NCBI RefSeq assembly: GCF_019263705.2
Contig: NZ_JADQDK010000001.1
Span: 1,488,001 to 1,552,000, forward strand
Direction of reading: 5' to 3'
Length of the DNA stretch: 64,000 nucleotides
DNA from: Pseudonocardia abyssalis
GTDB taxonomy: Bacteria > Actinomycetota > Actinomycetes > Mycobacteriales > Pseudonocardiaceae
Positions within the stretch are counted from its first letter, which is position 1, and each line of letters opens with the position of its first letter. This document shows positions 24,442 through 32,626 of the stretch, piece after piece. The position numbers and the translations under genes were made by a program. Under the pieces are notes generated by a model that had not been told where the DNA came from, did no database searches, and saw nothing but the letters and a program-made list of their open reading frames with translations.

Positions 24442-25044
24442 TCAGTCGCCCTGGTAGCGCTGCTCGGACCAGGGGTCGCCGCGGTCGTGATAGCCGTTGC
24501 GCTCCCAGAAACCGGGCTCGTCGTGGTCGAGCAGGCGCAGGCCCGACACCCACTTCGCGCTCTTCCAGAAGTACAGGTGCGGCACCAGCAACCGGGCCGG
24601 GCCGCCGTGCTCGCGGGTGAGTGGCTTGCCGTCGGCGTCCCACACCACCCATGCCTTCCCTCCGGTGAGGTCGGCGAGCGGCAGGTTCGTGGTGTACCCG
24701 GAGTGGGTGAGGATCTCCGCGTGCGTCGCGGCGGGCAGCGGTCCCGCGGCGTCGAGCAGCGTGTCGACCGAGACGCCGTCGAACGTCATCCCGAACTTCG
24801 ACCACGTCGTGACGCAGTGGATGTCTCCGGCGTACCGGGACCGGGGCAGGGCGTGGATCTCGTCCCAGCTCCAGCTCACCGGGCGCTCGACGAGTCCCTC
24901 GATCCCGAACGTCCACCGGGCGGTGTCGAGCGAGGGTGTCGACTCGATGTGCAGCACCGGCCACTCGTCGCGCGCGTCGTACTGGCCCGGGGGCAGGCGC
25001 GGGTCGCGGGCGCGCCGTCCGGTGAAGCCTCGGGTGATCGCCAT
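24442..25044 (-). CDS. Sulfite-oxidase-like molybdopterin oxidoreductase
   Basis: A 200-residue molybdopterin-binding domain protein. The GDIHCVTTWSKFG segment contains the molybdenum-ligand cysteine, Cys77. The later region HSGYTTNLPLADL (about 116-128) and the WKSAKWVSGLRLLD signature (about 163-176) fit the family. It lacks a signal peptide, a haem domain and the C-terminal Mo-co dimerisation domain of true sulfite oxidases, so it is cytoplasmic and its substrate is unknown (YedY/MsrP relatives reduce methionine sulfoxide). ATG 25044 is chosen because the family N-terminus begins here. It is directly followed by an FAD reductase gene. Confidence 0.85.
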   Translation of the reverse strand: MAITRGFTGRRARDPRLPPGQYDARDEWPVLHIESTPSLDTARWTFGIEGLVERPVSWSWDEIHALPRSRYAGDIHCVTTWSKFGMTFDGVSVDTLLDAAGPLPAATHAEILTHSGYTTNLPLADLTGGKAWVVWDADGKPLTREHGGPARLLVPHLYFWKSAKWVSGLRLLDHDEPGFWERNGYHDRGDPWSEQRYQGD

Positions 25045-25094
25045 GCCGCCCTCAACCCCGGGCGGGGGGCCGGCATTCCGCCCGGGCCGGCGAC

Positions 25095-26021
25095 TCAGCG
25101 GCGCCGGGCGCCGAGCCAGCCGAGCAGGGCGGCGAGCGCGTCCTCGGCCAGTGCACCCGGCAGGTCCGAGCCGAACCGGCGCGACGCCGCGGCGCGCGCC
25201 CGCACGCCGAGTACCGACGCCCCGAGCGCGGCCCCGAGGCCGATCACCCCGGCGAGCGTCGCGTCGTCGCCCTCGCGGTGGGCCACCGCGGCGGCGGACC
25301 CCGCCCCGAGCACGGCGCGGGGGACCAGACCCGGCCCGTCCGTGCGGCTGGGGGTCGACGGGAGCTTGTCGGCCACGGCCTCGCCCGCGGCGAGCAGCCC
25401 GGCGACCACCCCGGCCCCCCGGCCGCCGACGCGTGCGGCCACGCCACGGTCCCCGCGCGAGGAGGTGAGGGCGACGGCCGCCGCACCCGCGGTGCTCCGC
25501 GACCCGCTCGCGGCACCCAGGGCCGCGGCCCGCAGCAGCGCACCCACCCGCGGTGCGGGTCCGGCGTCCGGCAGCGCTGCGACGAGGGTCGCGTGCGTCG
25601 TCACGCCGTAGACGAGGTGCGGGACGGCGTCGGTCACCCAGTCCTGCGCCGTCCAGCGGCGGGGGTCGGAGATCCCCAGCGCCGCGATCGGGCCGTCGCT
25701 CGCCAGCATCGCGGCGATCCCCAGCAGCGGCCCACCGACGACCGTCGGCAGCCGGACCCCGGCGGCCCGCAGCGCTCCGGCGGCCGCACCCACCCCGACC
25801 CCGGTGGCCGTGCCGGCGAGCGGGGCGAGCGCGGCGAGCCGCCCGTCGGGGACGTCGACGCCCGCGCGGTCGGCCAGTGCCGCGACGACCTGCTCGGGTG
25901 CATCGGAGGCGGGACGGTCGCGCACGGCGACGTCGAGCGTGGTGACGGCGTTCAGTGCGGCTGTGCCGGCGGCGCCGGCCGCGGCCCCGCGCAGCAGGCC
26001 GCTCCAGGGGGAGGTGCTCAT
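25095..26021 (-). CDS. Membrane protein with DUF1440-like and DUF4126-like halves
   Basis: A 308-residue Ala/Gly-rich membrane protein with eight or so weak helices. The first half (GLLRGAAAGAAGTAALNAVT, later VPHLVYGVTTHATL) resembles DUF1440/YagU-type proteins. The second half (ASGSRSTAGAAAVAL then GEAVADKLPSTPSRTD) resembles DUF4126. It is likely a fusion of the two. Neither domain has a known function. It follows the molybdo-flavo pair in the same direction but is upstream of it by 50 bp, so it may be the first gene of that operon. Confidence 0.65.
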   Translation of the reverse strand: MSTSPWSGLLRGAAAGAAGTAALNAVTTLDVAVRDRPASDAPEQVVAALADRAGVDVPDGRLAALAPLAGTATGVGVGAAAGALRAAGVRLPTVVGGPLLGIAAMLASDGPIAALGISDPRRWTAQDWVTDAVPHLVYGVTTHATLVAALPDAGPAPRVGALLRAAALGAASGSRSTAGAAAVALTSSRGDRGVAARVGGRGAGVVAGLLAAGEAVADKLPSTPSRTDGPGLVPRAVLGAGSAAAVAHREGDDATLAGVIGLGAALGASVLGVRARAAASRRFGSDLPGALAEDALAALLGWLGARRR

Positions 26022-26132
26022 GGTCCAGCGGTACCCGGCGGGCGCGGCGCCGAACCGGGCGCCGGGATGTTCGGGTGACCACCCTGGCGCGGGGGGCAGG
26101 TCCTGTCGGGTACCGGTACGGGGCCTCACCTG

Positions 26133-26477
26133 GTGTTCGCGTGTGCGCCGTCGTCGGGCTGGTGTGCCGCCGTCCACCGCCTGCGCGACGCCGGTCGCCG
26201 GGGTGGCGGCCCCCGGACCGTCCCCGACGGCACGGGCAGCCCCGAGCCCGACGGCGTCCTCCCCATCGGCGCCGGGGAACTCGCCCTCGCCGACGCCGAC
26301 CGCCGCGTCTGCTACGGCGTGGCGGGCGAGGCGGGCGGGGCGCTGCAGCAACCGCTGTGGCGGGCGCTCCCCGCGGTGGCGCAGGACCGGTCGGTCGTCG
26401 TCGACGACGACGTCCGGTACCTCGATGCCGGCCCCGTCGCCGCCGGCGCCGTGCTCACGACCGCGCTAGGTGGATGA
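26133..26477 (+). pseudogene. Remnant of an iron-siderophore binding protein (C-terminal part)
   Basis: A 114-residue open frame whose second half reads like the end of a periplasmic Fe3+-siderophore binding protein: LADADRRVCYGVAGE, then PLWRALPAVAQDR and a final GPVAAGAVLTTAL (about 50-112). Full proteins of this family have about 300-350 residues with a lipoprotein signal; here the front two thirds are missing and the first 35 or so residues look random. No permease or ATPase genes are nearby. It is probably a truncated leftover, not a working gene. Its end overlaps the convergent NUDIX gene. Confidence 0.5.
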
Positions 26478-26945
26478 CCCGGCACTGATCAGCGCGTCGA
26501 GCCGGTCGACGAACTCGACCTGCGCGGCCACCAGCTTGTGCCGCGCGGCGTCGAGCTCGAACCACGCGACGCGGTCGATCTCGGGGAACGCCTGCATCGT
26601 GCCCGACTTCGGCGGCCACTCCAGGTCGAACGTGCCCGGGTGCAGGAACTCGGGGTCGAAGTCGCCCTCGCGCGCGAACACGGTGATCTGCTTGCGCCCG
26701 CCACGCTGGGCGACGGTGCCGAGCTCGTGCGAGTCGCCCGCGGGCGGGCGGTGCCCGAGCTCCTCGGCGAACTCGCGCTCCGCGGCGGCGAACGCGTCCT
26801 CGTCGGGTTCGTGCTCGCCCTTGGGGATCGACCACGCGCCGTCGTCCTTACGGGCCCAGTAGGGCCCGCCCATGTGCCCGAGGAGTACCTCGACCCCGGC
26901 CGCCCCCCGTCGGAACAGCAACAACCCCGCGCTCAGTACAGCCAC
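26466..26945 (-). CDS. NUDIX hydrolase
   Basis: A 159-residue NUDIX protein with a complete NUDIX box: G-x5-E-x7-R-E-x-x-E-E-x-G at GEHEPDEDAFAAAEREF and EELG (about residues 43-64). It should cleave a nucleoside diphosphate linked to X, using a metal bound by the glutamates. Neighbouring features such as WSIPKG and the ending FVDRLDAL are typical of the DATP/ADP-ribose-like branch, but substrate choice cannot be read. GTG 26945 is the start. Confidence 0.9.
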   Translation of the reverse strand: MAVLSAGLLLFRRGAAGVEVLLGHMGGPYWARKDDGAWSIPKGEHEPDEDAFAAAEREFAEELGHRPPAGDSHELGTVAQRGGRKQITVFAREGDFDPEFLHPGTFDLEWPPKSGTMQAFPEIDRVAWFELDAARHKLVAAQVEFVDRLDALISAGSST

Positions 26946-26963
26946 GCCCCACAGCTTCCCAGA

Positions 26964-27737
26964 TCAGGAACGTTCGTCGCGCCAGGCGATCCACTGCTTC
27001 AGCAGGCCCAGGTCGTAGTCCGGGCCTCCGACACCGACGGTGAACAGCGTGGCCCCGGCCGCGACCAGGGCGTCGGCGACCTCGCCGGGCGGCTTCTGGA
27101 CGCCGATCGAGCGCTCGATCGCAGCGGGTTCGCGGCCCACGTCGGCGCAGTGGGCGTCGAGGATGCCGTTCTTGCGGGTGAGCACGTCGACGTCGCCGAA
27201 GCTGTGCCAGATCTGGGCGTGTTCGGCGGTGTAGCGCAGCGTCTTCTTCTCCCCGCCGCCGCCGATCAGGATCGGGATCTCGCGGGTGGGGGCCGGGTTG
27301 AGCCTGCTCCACCTGTCCTTGATCCGGGGCAGGGCCTGCGCGAGGTCGGCGAGCCGCGAGCCCGCCGTGCCGAACTCGTAGCCGTACTCGTCGTAGTCGC
27401 GCTCGAACCAGCCCGCGCCGATGCCGAGGATCAGCCGGCCGCCGGAGATGTGGTCGACGGTGCGCGCCATGTCGGCGAGCAGTTCGGGGTTGCGGTAGCT
27501 GTTGCAGGTGACCAGCGCGCCGATCTCGACGCGGCTGGTGGCCTCGGCCCAGGCGCCGAGCATGGTCCAGCACTCGAAGTGCTCGCCGTCGGGCTCGCCG
27601 TAGAGCGGGAAGAAGTGGTCCCAGTTGAAGACGACGTCGACGCCCGCCTCCTCAGCCGCGGCGACGGCGCCGCGGATCTGCGCGTAGTCGGCGTGCTGGG
27701 GCTGGAGCTGGACACCGATCCGGATGGGGTGGGTCAT
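26964..27737 (-). CDS. LLM-class F420-dependent oxidoreductase
   Basis: A 257-residue luciferase-like protein. It shows RIGVQLQPQHADY at the first strand, FNWDHFFPLYG (about 37-47), VEIGALVTCNSYRNPELLADM, and GGRLILGIGAGWFERDYDEYG (in two parts, about 98-119), the usual F420-binding pattern. Proteins of this TIGR03560-like group are common in mycobacteria, with unknown substrates. The start at ATG 27737 overlaps the stop of the upstream Pr6Pr gene (ATGA), so the two are coupled. Confidence 0.88.
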   Translation of the reverse strand: MTHPIRIGVQLQPQHADYAQIRGAVAAAEEAGVDVVFNWDHFFPLYGEPDGEHFECWTMLGAWAEATSRVEIGALVTCNSYRNPELLADMARTVDHISGGRLILGIGAGWFERDYDEYGYEFGTAGSRLADLAQALPRIKDRWSRLNPAPTREIPILIGGGGEKKTLRYTAEHAQIWHSFGDVDVLTRKNGILDAHCADVGREPAAIERSIGVQKPPGEVADALVAAGATLFTVGVGGPDYDLGLLKQWIAWRDERS

Positions 27738-28387
27738 GATCCGATCCTGGCACTGCGCGCGTCAGCGCGCCGGGCCAGCACCCGGTCGACCCCGAGCAGC
27801 GCCGCGGCGAGCACGAGGAACAGCGCGGTGATCCCGAGCGAGTTGAGCAGCACCGTCGGGTAGCCGAGCCGGGAGACGTCGACGAACGGGTACGGGTACC
27901 AGTCGATCACCGCACCGCGGACGAGCGTGAACCCGAGCCACAGCAGCGGGTAGAGCAGCGACAGGAGCACCGCGCGGCGGTCGATCAGCCCCCGCGGGCC
28001 GAACAGCAGCCAGCCCAGCACCACCACGATCGGCGACACCGTGTGGAACAGCAGGTCGGCGAACGCCTCGGCGCCCCGCAGGTCGGCGAGGTCGGCGAGC
28101 AGCGTGTGGAACACGATCCCGGTGACCGTGATGCCGAGCACCGCGTCGAGGCGGAGCACCGACAGCAGCGTGGAGCGCCGGCGCGGGGCGAGCGCCAGCG
28201 CCACCCCCGTGAGGGCCACGAGGAGGTTGGTCAGGATCGTGAAGAAGGTGAACAGGTTGGCGACGCGCGCGGCCGGGGTGTCGAACGCGCCGCCCGTCGC
28301 CGCCGCGGTGATCGGGACCTGGATCACCAGCGCCACGACGACCACGAGTGCGCTCGTCGCGTGCCACGCACGGGCGGGCGTGCTCAT
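27734..28387 (-). CDS. Pr6Pr-family six-helix membrane protein
   Basis: A 217-residue integral membrane protein with six helices. Features of the Pr6Pr (FAR-17a/AIG1-like) family are FTFFTILTNLLVAL (about 46-59), TGIVFHTLLAD (about 93-103), the FHTVSPIVVVLGW helix (about 113-125), and WYPYPFVDV with a conserved proline-rich turn (about 162-170). Similar proteins in other organisms hydrolyse fatty-acid esters of hydroxy fatty acids, but bacterial members are uncharacterised. It is the first gene of a pair with the LLM oxidoreductase. Confidence 0.8.
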   Translation of the reverse strand: MSTPARAWHATSALVVVVALVIQVPITAAATGGAFDTPAARVANLFTFFTILTNLLVALTGVALALAPRRRSTLLSVLRLDAVLGITVTGIVFHTLLADLADLRGAEAFADLLFHTVSPIVVVLGWLLFGPRGLIDRRAVLLSLLYPLLWLGFTLVRGAVIDWYPYPFVDVSRLGYPTVLLNSLGITALFLVLAAALLGVDRVLARRADARSARIGS

Positions 28388-28478
28388 GGACGGTCACGCT
28401 ACGCCGGGTCACGCCCCGCGGCCCGGCGGAGGCCGCCGCCACCGGATCGGGTGGAACGGCGCGGCGTAGCGTGTCGTC

Positions 28479-29225
28479 ATGACCGTGGAACGGGGACGCA
28501 ACACGTTCGTCACGCGCTCCGGTCAAGGTCCCGGAATGCCTGAGCGTCCCGACGACACCGGCCCCGAGATCGGGCTCACCGGTGCCCGGTTCGGCGGGGC
28601 GTCGCGCAAGCGCCGGGAGAAGCGGCCCGAGCCCCCGCGCGCCGCGCCGCGACCCGACCTCCCCGTCGACGACGCCCCGGTCGGACTCACCGGCGCGCGC
28701 TTCGGCGGGTCCTCGCGGCGGCGCCGGGAGCAGGTCACCGCGGAGGCCGACCCGCCCGTCGTCGTGGCCGCACCGCCCGTTCCGAGCCCGACCCCTCCCG
28801 TCGCACCGCTCCCCGCCGCACCGCTCCCCGCCGCACCGCTCCCCGCCGCACCGTTCCCCGTCGCACCGGCCCCCGAGGACGACGTCGCCGGGGAGCCGTC
28901 GCCGTACACGATCGTCCGGCCCTATGTCCTCACCGGCGGCCGCACCCGCGCGGGCGTGAGCTTCGCGGTGGAGGCGTTGATCACGGCCACCGGCCCCGGC
29001 CGGGTCGGCGAACCGCTGGACCACACCCGGATCCGGCAGCTCTGCCGGGAGCCGCGGTCCGTGGCCGAGGTCGCCGCACTGCTCGGCGTCCCGCTCGGGG
29101 TCGCGCAGGTCCTGCTGGGTGACATGCTGGGCGCGGGGGCCGTGCAGGTCCACCGCACCGCCGACGCGGGCGGGCCCGACCTGGCCCTGATGGAGCGCGT
29201 GCTCGCGGGGCTGCGCCGGCTCTGA
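28479..29225 (+). CDS. DUF742-domain protein with duplicated GLTGARFGG motif
   Basis: A 248-residue protein. The C-terminal 110 residues are a DUF742 domain (IVRPYVLTGGRTR, later LCREPRSVAEVAALLGVPLGV and the helix LGDMLGAGAVQVH). The N-terminal half is disordered and contains a 10-residue motif twice, IGLTGARFGGASRKRRE (about 31-47) and VGLTGARFGGSSRRRRE (about 68-84), then a Pro/Ala repeat (PLPAA three times). DUF742 proteins usually sit in conservons with a histidine kinase, a roadblock protein and a small GTPase; none is here, so this is an orphan. ATG 28479 lacks a good ribosome site; ATG 28536 is an alternative. Confidence 0.8.
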   Translation: MTVERGRNTFVTRSGQGPGMPERPDDTGPEIGLTGARFGGASRKRREKRPEPPRAAPRPDLPVDDAPVGLTGARFGGSSRRRREQVTAEADPPVVVAAPPVPSPTPPVAPLPAAPLPAAPLPAAPFPVAPAPEDDVAGEPSPYTIVRPYVLTGGRTRAGVSFAVEALITATGPGRVGEPLDHTRIRQLCREPRSVAEVAALLGVPLGVAQVLLGDMLGAGAVQVHRTADAGGPDLALMERVLAGLRRL

Positions 29226-29257
29226 CCGCCGGCCCCGCGGTCGCGTTCCGTTGCACA

Positions 29258-30478
29258 ATGTGGCACAACTGCCGGGTGACCAACGAGGATCCGCTGCTGC
29301 CCCCCGTGCCCGTCGTCGCCCCTCCGTACCACACGCCCGAGCGCGAGGAGCTGCAGGCGCGGGCCCGCACCTTCGCCGCCGAGCGGGTGCTGCCCGTGGC
29401 CAACGAGCTCGACCCGGTCAAGGGTGAGATCCCGCGGTCGCTGCTCGACGCGATGGCGGGCGAGGGGTGGTTCGGCATCACCGTCGACCGCGAGTTCGGC
29501 GGGATGGGCCTCGGTGCGTTCGAGTACTGCATGGTCGCCGAGGAGCTGGCCAGGGCGTGGATGAGCGTCGGCAGCATCATCGCCCGCGCGCAGGGCGCGG
29601 GCACCGACGTCGCCGACCCGGCCCGGCGCGCGGAGCTGCTGCGCCGCAGCGCGAAGGGGGAGTGGATCGGTGCGATCGCGCTGTCGGAGCCCGACGCCGG
29701 TTCCGACCTCGCGGGCGTCGCGACCCGCGCCGTGCGCGACGGCGACGACTTCGTCGTCACCGGCCACAAGCGCTGGACCGGCAACGCCAAGGCGGCCGAC
29801 TTCATCCAGGTCCTCGTGCGCACCGCCGACCCGGGCCCGGACGAGAAGCGCTCCGCCGGCCTCGCGTCGCTGCTCGTGGAGAAGGAGCGCGGTTCCTTCC
29901 CCGACGGCATCACCGGGAAGCCGATCGACAAGATCGGCTACCACGGGTTCGTCACCTGGGATCTCGAGTTCGACGGCTTCCGCGTGCCGGTCGCGAACCA
30001 GGTGGGGGAGAAGGGTTTCGCCGACGCCCAGAAGTGGCTCAACATCGCGCGCGTGCACACCGCGGCGCGGGCGGTCGGGCTCGCCCGCGCCGCCGTCGAG
30101 GACTGCATCGGCTACCTGCAGGACCGCGAGCAGTTCGAGCACCCGATCGGCGACTTCCAGGCGGTGCGGTTCACCCTCGCCGACATGGCCGCGCGGGTGG
30201 AACAGGCCCGGGCGTTCTACCAGCACGTCGCCCACCTGATCGACCTCGGCCACCCCTGCCAGCGGGAGGCCGCGATGGTGAAGCTGATGGCCACGGAGAT
30301 GGCCGCCGAGGTCACCGGCGACGGCATCCAGCTGCACGGCGGCAACGGCTACACCACCGAGCACCAGGTGGAGCGGCACTGGCGCGACGCCCGGCTCACC
30401 ACGATCTTCGAGGGCACCAGCGAGATCCAGCGCAAGATCATCGCCGACCGCCTGCTCCCGCGCAGCCCGCTCGGCTAG
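29258..30478 (+). CDS. Acyl-CoA dehydrogenase
   Basis: A 406-residue flavoprotein of the acyl-CoA dehydrogenase superfamily, with FAD motifs ALSEPDAGSDLAG (about 147-159) and KRWTGNAK, the arginine segment DREQFEHPIGDFQAV and the C-terminal TTIFEGTSEIQRKII, whose glutamate lies in the EGTSE loop used as catalytic base by many members. It oxidises an acyl-CoA to the 2-enoyl-CoA and passes electrons to ETF. The chain length is unknown. ATG 29258 or GTG 29276 (VTNEDPL) are both possible, neither with a good ribosome site. Confidence 0.9.
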   Translation: MWHNCRVTNEDPLLPPVPVVAPPYHTPEREELQARARTFAAERVLPVANELDPVKGEIPRSLLDAMAGEGWFGITVDREFGGMGLGAFEYCMVAEELARAWMSVGSIIARAQGAGTDVADPARRAELLRRSAKGEWIGAIALSEPDAGSDLAGVATRAVRDGDDFVVTGHKRWTGNAKAADFIQVLVRTADPGPDEKRSAGLASLLVEKERGSFPDGITGKPIDKIGYHGFVTWDLEFDGFRVPVANQVGEKGFADAQKWLNIARVHTAARAVGLARAAVEDCIGYLQDREQFEHPIGDFQAVRFTLADMAARVEQARAFYQHVAHLIDLGHPCQREAAMVKLMATEMAAEVTGDGIQLHGGNGYTTEHQVERHWRDARLTTIFEGTSEIQRKIIADRLLPRSPLG

Positions 30479-32592
30479 CCCACCCGGCCGGCCGACCCCG
30501 CCCGCAGCATCTCGGAGATGCGGGCGGGATCGGTGGCGGGGGAGAAGTGCCAACCCTGCCCCAGGTCGCAGCCCAGCGTGCGCAGCTGCTCCACCTGCCG
30601 CGCGGTCTCGACGTGCTCCGCGGTGACCGACAGGCCGAGGGTGTGCGCGAGCCGCACCACGTGCGCGAGCACCGCGACGGCGACGTCGTCGGGTTCCGCG
30701 CCGCCGGTGCCGGAGACGAACGGGCCGGCCAGCTTCAGCACGTGGACCGGCAGGTCGCGCAGGTACGCGAGGTTGGAGTAGCCGGTGCCGAAGTCGTCGA
30801 TCGCGATGCGGACGCCGAGCGCGGCCAGCTCCCGCAGGACGTGCAGCGGCTCGCCCGTGGTGGCCATGACGTCGGTCTCGGTGAGCTCCAGCTGCAGCGA
30901 CCGCGCCGGCCACCCGGTCGCGGAGAGGATCTTCTCGACGACGGCGACGAAGCCCGGCTCGCGCACCTGCCGGGCCGAGACGTTGACGCTGACGAACATC
31001 GGCCCCACGCCGTCTGCCCTGTGCTCGTCCTGCCACCGCACCGCCTGGCGGCACGCCTGCTCCAGCACCCAACGCCCGAGCGGGACGATCAGGCCCGACT
31101 CCTCGGCGAGCGGCACGAACGCGTCCGGCCCGACCAGCCCGCCGGGGCGGCGCCACCGGACCAGCGCCTCGACGCCGGTCATCCGGCTGTCCTCCAGCCG
31201 GACCAGCGGCTGGTACTCGACGACGAACTCGCCCCGCTCCAGCGCGTCGGGCAGCCGGGCGGCCACGGCGAACCGCTCGATGTCGGCGAGGTGGCGCTCC
31301 CGGTCGAAGAACGCGCGGCGGTTGCGCCCGTCGTTCTTCGCCCAGTACAGCGTGGTGTCGGCGGCCGTCATCAGCTCGGCGGCGGACGCCCCGCCGTCGC
31401 CGCGCTCGACGAGCCCGACGCTGGCGGTGACGGTCAGGTCACGGCCCCCGGCCCGGACCGGGCGGCGCACGGTCTCCAGCGCGCGCTCGGCGACCCCGGT
31501 CAGCACGTCGCGGTCCGCGCCGTCGTGGACGAGCACGACGAACTCGTCGCCGCCCATCCGCGCGACGAGGTGCCCGTCGGGGCCGAGCTCGGCGTCGAGC
31601 CGCCGCGCGAGGACCCGCAGCAGCTCGTCGCCGACGGAGTGCCCGAGCGTGTCGTTGACCGCCTTGAACCCGTCGAGGTCGAGGAAGCAGACGCCGACGG
31701 CGGCGGCGGGGTCGGCGAGCGCCGCGTCGAGCCGCTCGAAGAACACGGCCCGGTTGGGCAGGCCGGTCAGCGGGTCGTGCTCGGCCTGGTGGCGCAGCCG
31801 GTCCTCCAGCGCCCGGCGGTCGCTGACGTCCTCGACCATCGCGACGACGTAGCGGGGTTCGCCGCCGGGGTCACGGATCAGGGAGATCACGAGCTGGCTG
31901 CTGATCCGGCCCCCGTCGGCGCGGAAGTAGGACTTGTCGAACCGCAGGTACTCGATCTGCCCTGCGACCATCTGCTGCATCTGCTCCCACACGGCGGGGT
32001 CGTCGTCGGGATGGACGAAGTCGTAGAACGAGCGGCCCGCGAACTCCTCGGCGGTGAACCCGAACATGCGGCACAGGGCCTTGTTGACGTCGATGATGAC
32101 GCCGTCGATCCCGCCCACCCCGATGCCGACCGGCGATTCGGCGAACACCGCGGCGAACCGGGCCTCGCTGTTCCACCGCTCCCGCTCGACGGACGCGCGC
32201 GCGTCGAACGCGGAGACGGTGATGCGCTCCAGCTCGTGGCGGGTGCGCTCCTGCAGCGCCCCGGCGAAGCCGACGGCGAGCGCGGACAGCACCGCGATGA
32301 GCCGGCCCGGCTCGGCGTGCGGCTGCAGGTGGGTCCCGAGGTGCTCGAGCGTCCGGTCGAGCGAGGCGATCTCGGTGAAGTGGGCGCCGACGAGCTCCCG
32401 CCCGGCCGCCATCACGTCCGCCCGGTCGAGCTCCGGGGTCCGCAGCGCGCGGAGCAGCCGCTCGGAGAGGCCGCGCAGCAGCACGTCGAGCTCGGACCGG
32501 CTCAGGGCGACGTGGCTGGTGCCGCGCACCGCCTGCCCCCACGACCGGGCCAGCGCCTCGGCATCCACATGGCCCCCCGACCGATCCGGCAC
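30475..32592 (-). CDS. PAS-GGDEF-EAL cyclic-di-GMP signalling protein
   Basis: A 705-residue cytoplasmic protein. There is an N-terminal helical region (about 1-145), a PAS domain (about 150-270; GIDGVIIDVNKALCRMFGFT), a GGDEF domain (about 280-440; MGGDEFVV intact) and an EAL domain (about 445-700; VEALVRWRR, LELTETD, IDDFGTGYSNLAYLRDLP, TAEHVET). GGDEF looks active. In the EAL domain most catalytic motifs are kept, but the usual LKID reads LKLA (the aspartate is Ala), so phosphodiesterase activity may be weakened. It has no membrane helix. GTG 32592 is the start; GTG at about 32568 is an alternative. Confidence 0.93.
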   Translation of the reverse strand: MPDRSGGHVDAEALARSWGQAVRGTSHVALSRSELDVLLRGLSERLLRALRTPELDRADVMAAGRELVGAHFTEIASLDRTLEHLGTHLQPHAEPGRLIAVLSALAVGFAGALQERTRHELERITVSAFDARASVERERWNSEARFAAVFAESPVGIGVGGIDGVIIDVNKALCRMFGFTAEEFAGRSFYDFVHPDDDPAVWEQMQQMVAGQIEYLRFDKSYFRADGGRISSQLVISLIRDPGGEPRYVVAMVEDVSDRRALEDRLRHQAEHDPLTGLPNRAVFFERLDAALADPAAAVGVCFLDLDGFKAVNDTLGHSVGDELLRVLARRLDAELGPDGHLVARMGGDEFVVLVHDGADRDVLTGVAERALETVRRPVRAGGRDLTVTASVGLVERGDGGASAAELMTAADTTLYWAKNDGRNRRAFFDRERHLADIERFAVAARLPDALERGEFVVEYQPLVRLEDSRMTGVEALVRWRRPGGLVGPDAFVPLAEESGLIVPLGRWVLEQACRQAVRWQDEHRADGVGPMFVSVNVSARQVREPGFVAVVEKILSATGWPARSLQLELTETDVMATTGEPLHVLRELAALGVRIAIDDFGTGYSNLAYLRDLPVHVLKLAGPFVSGTGGAEPDDVAVAVLAHVVRLAHTLGLSVTAEHVETARQVEQLRTLGCDLGQGWHFSPATDPARISEMLRAGSAGRVG

Positions 32593-32626
32593 ACCTACCG
32601 GGGTGATGCTCTCACTTGCTGCGACG

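Noticed and set aside
28789..28871. Short tandem repeat in the DUF742 gene as a CRISPR or mobile repeat
   Set aside because: It is a 15-bp coding repeat for Pro-Leu-Pro-Ala-Ala in a disordered linker, without spacers.
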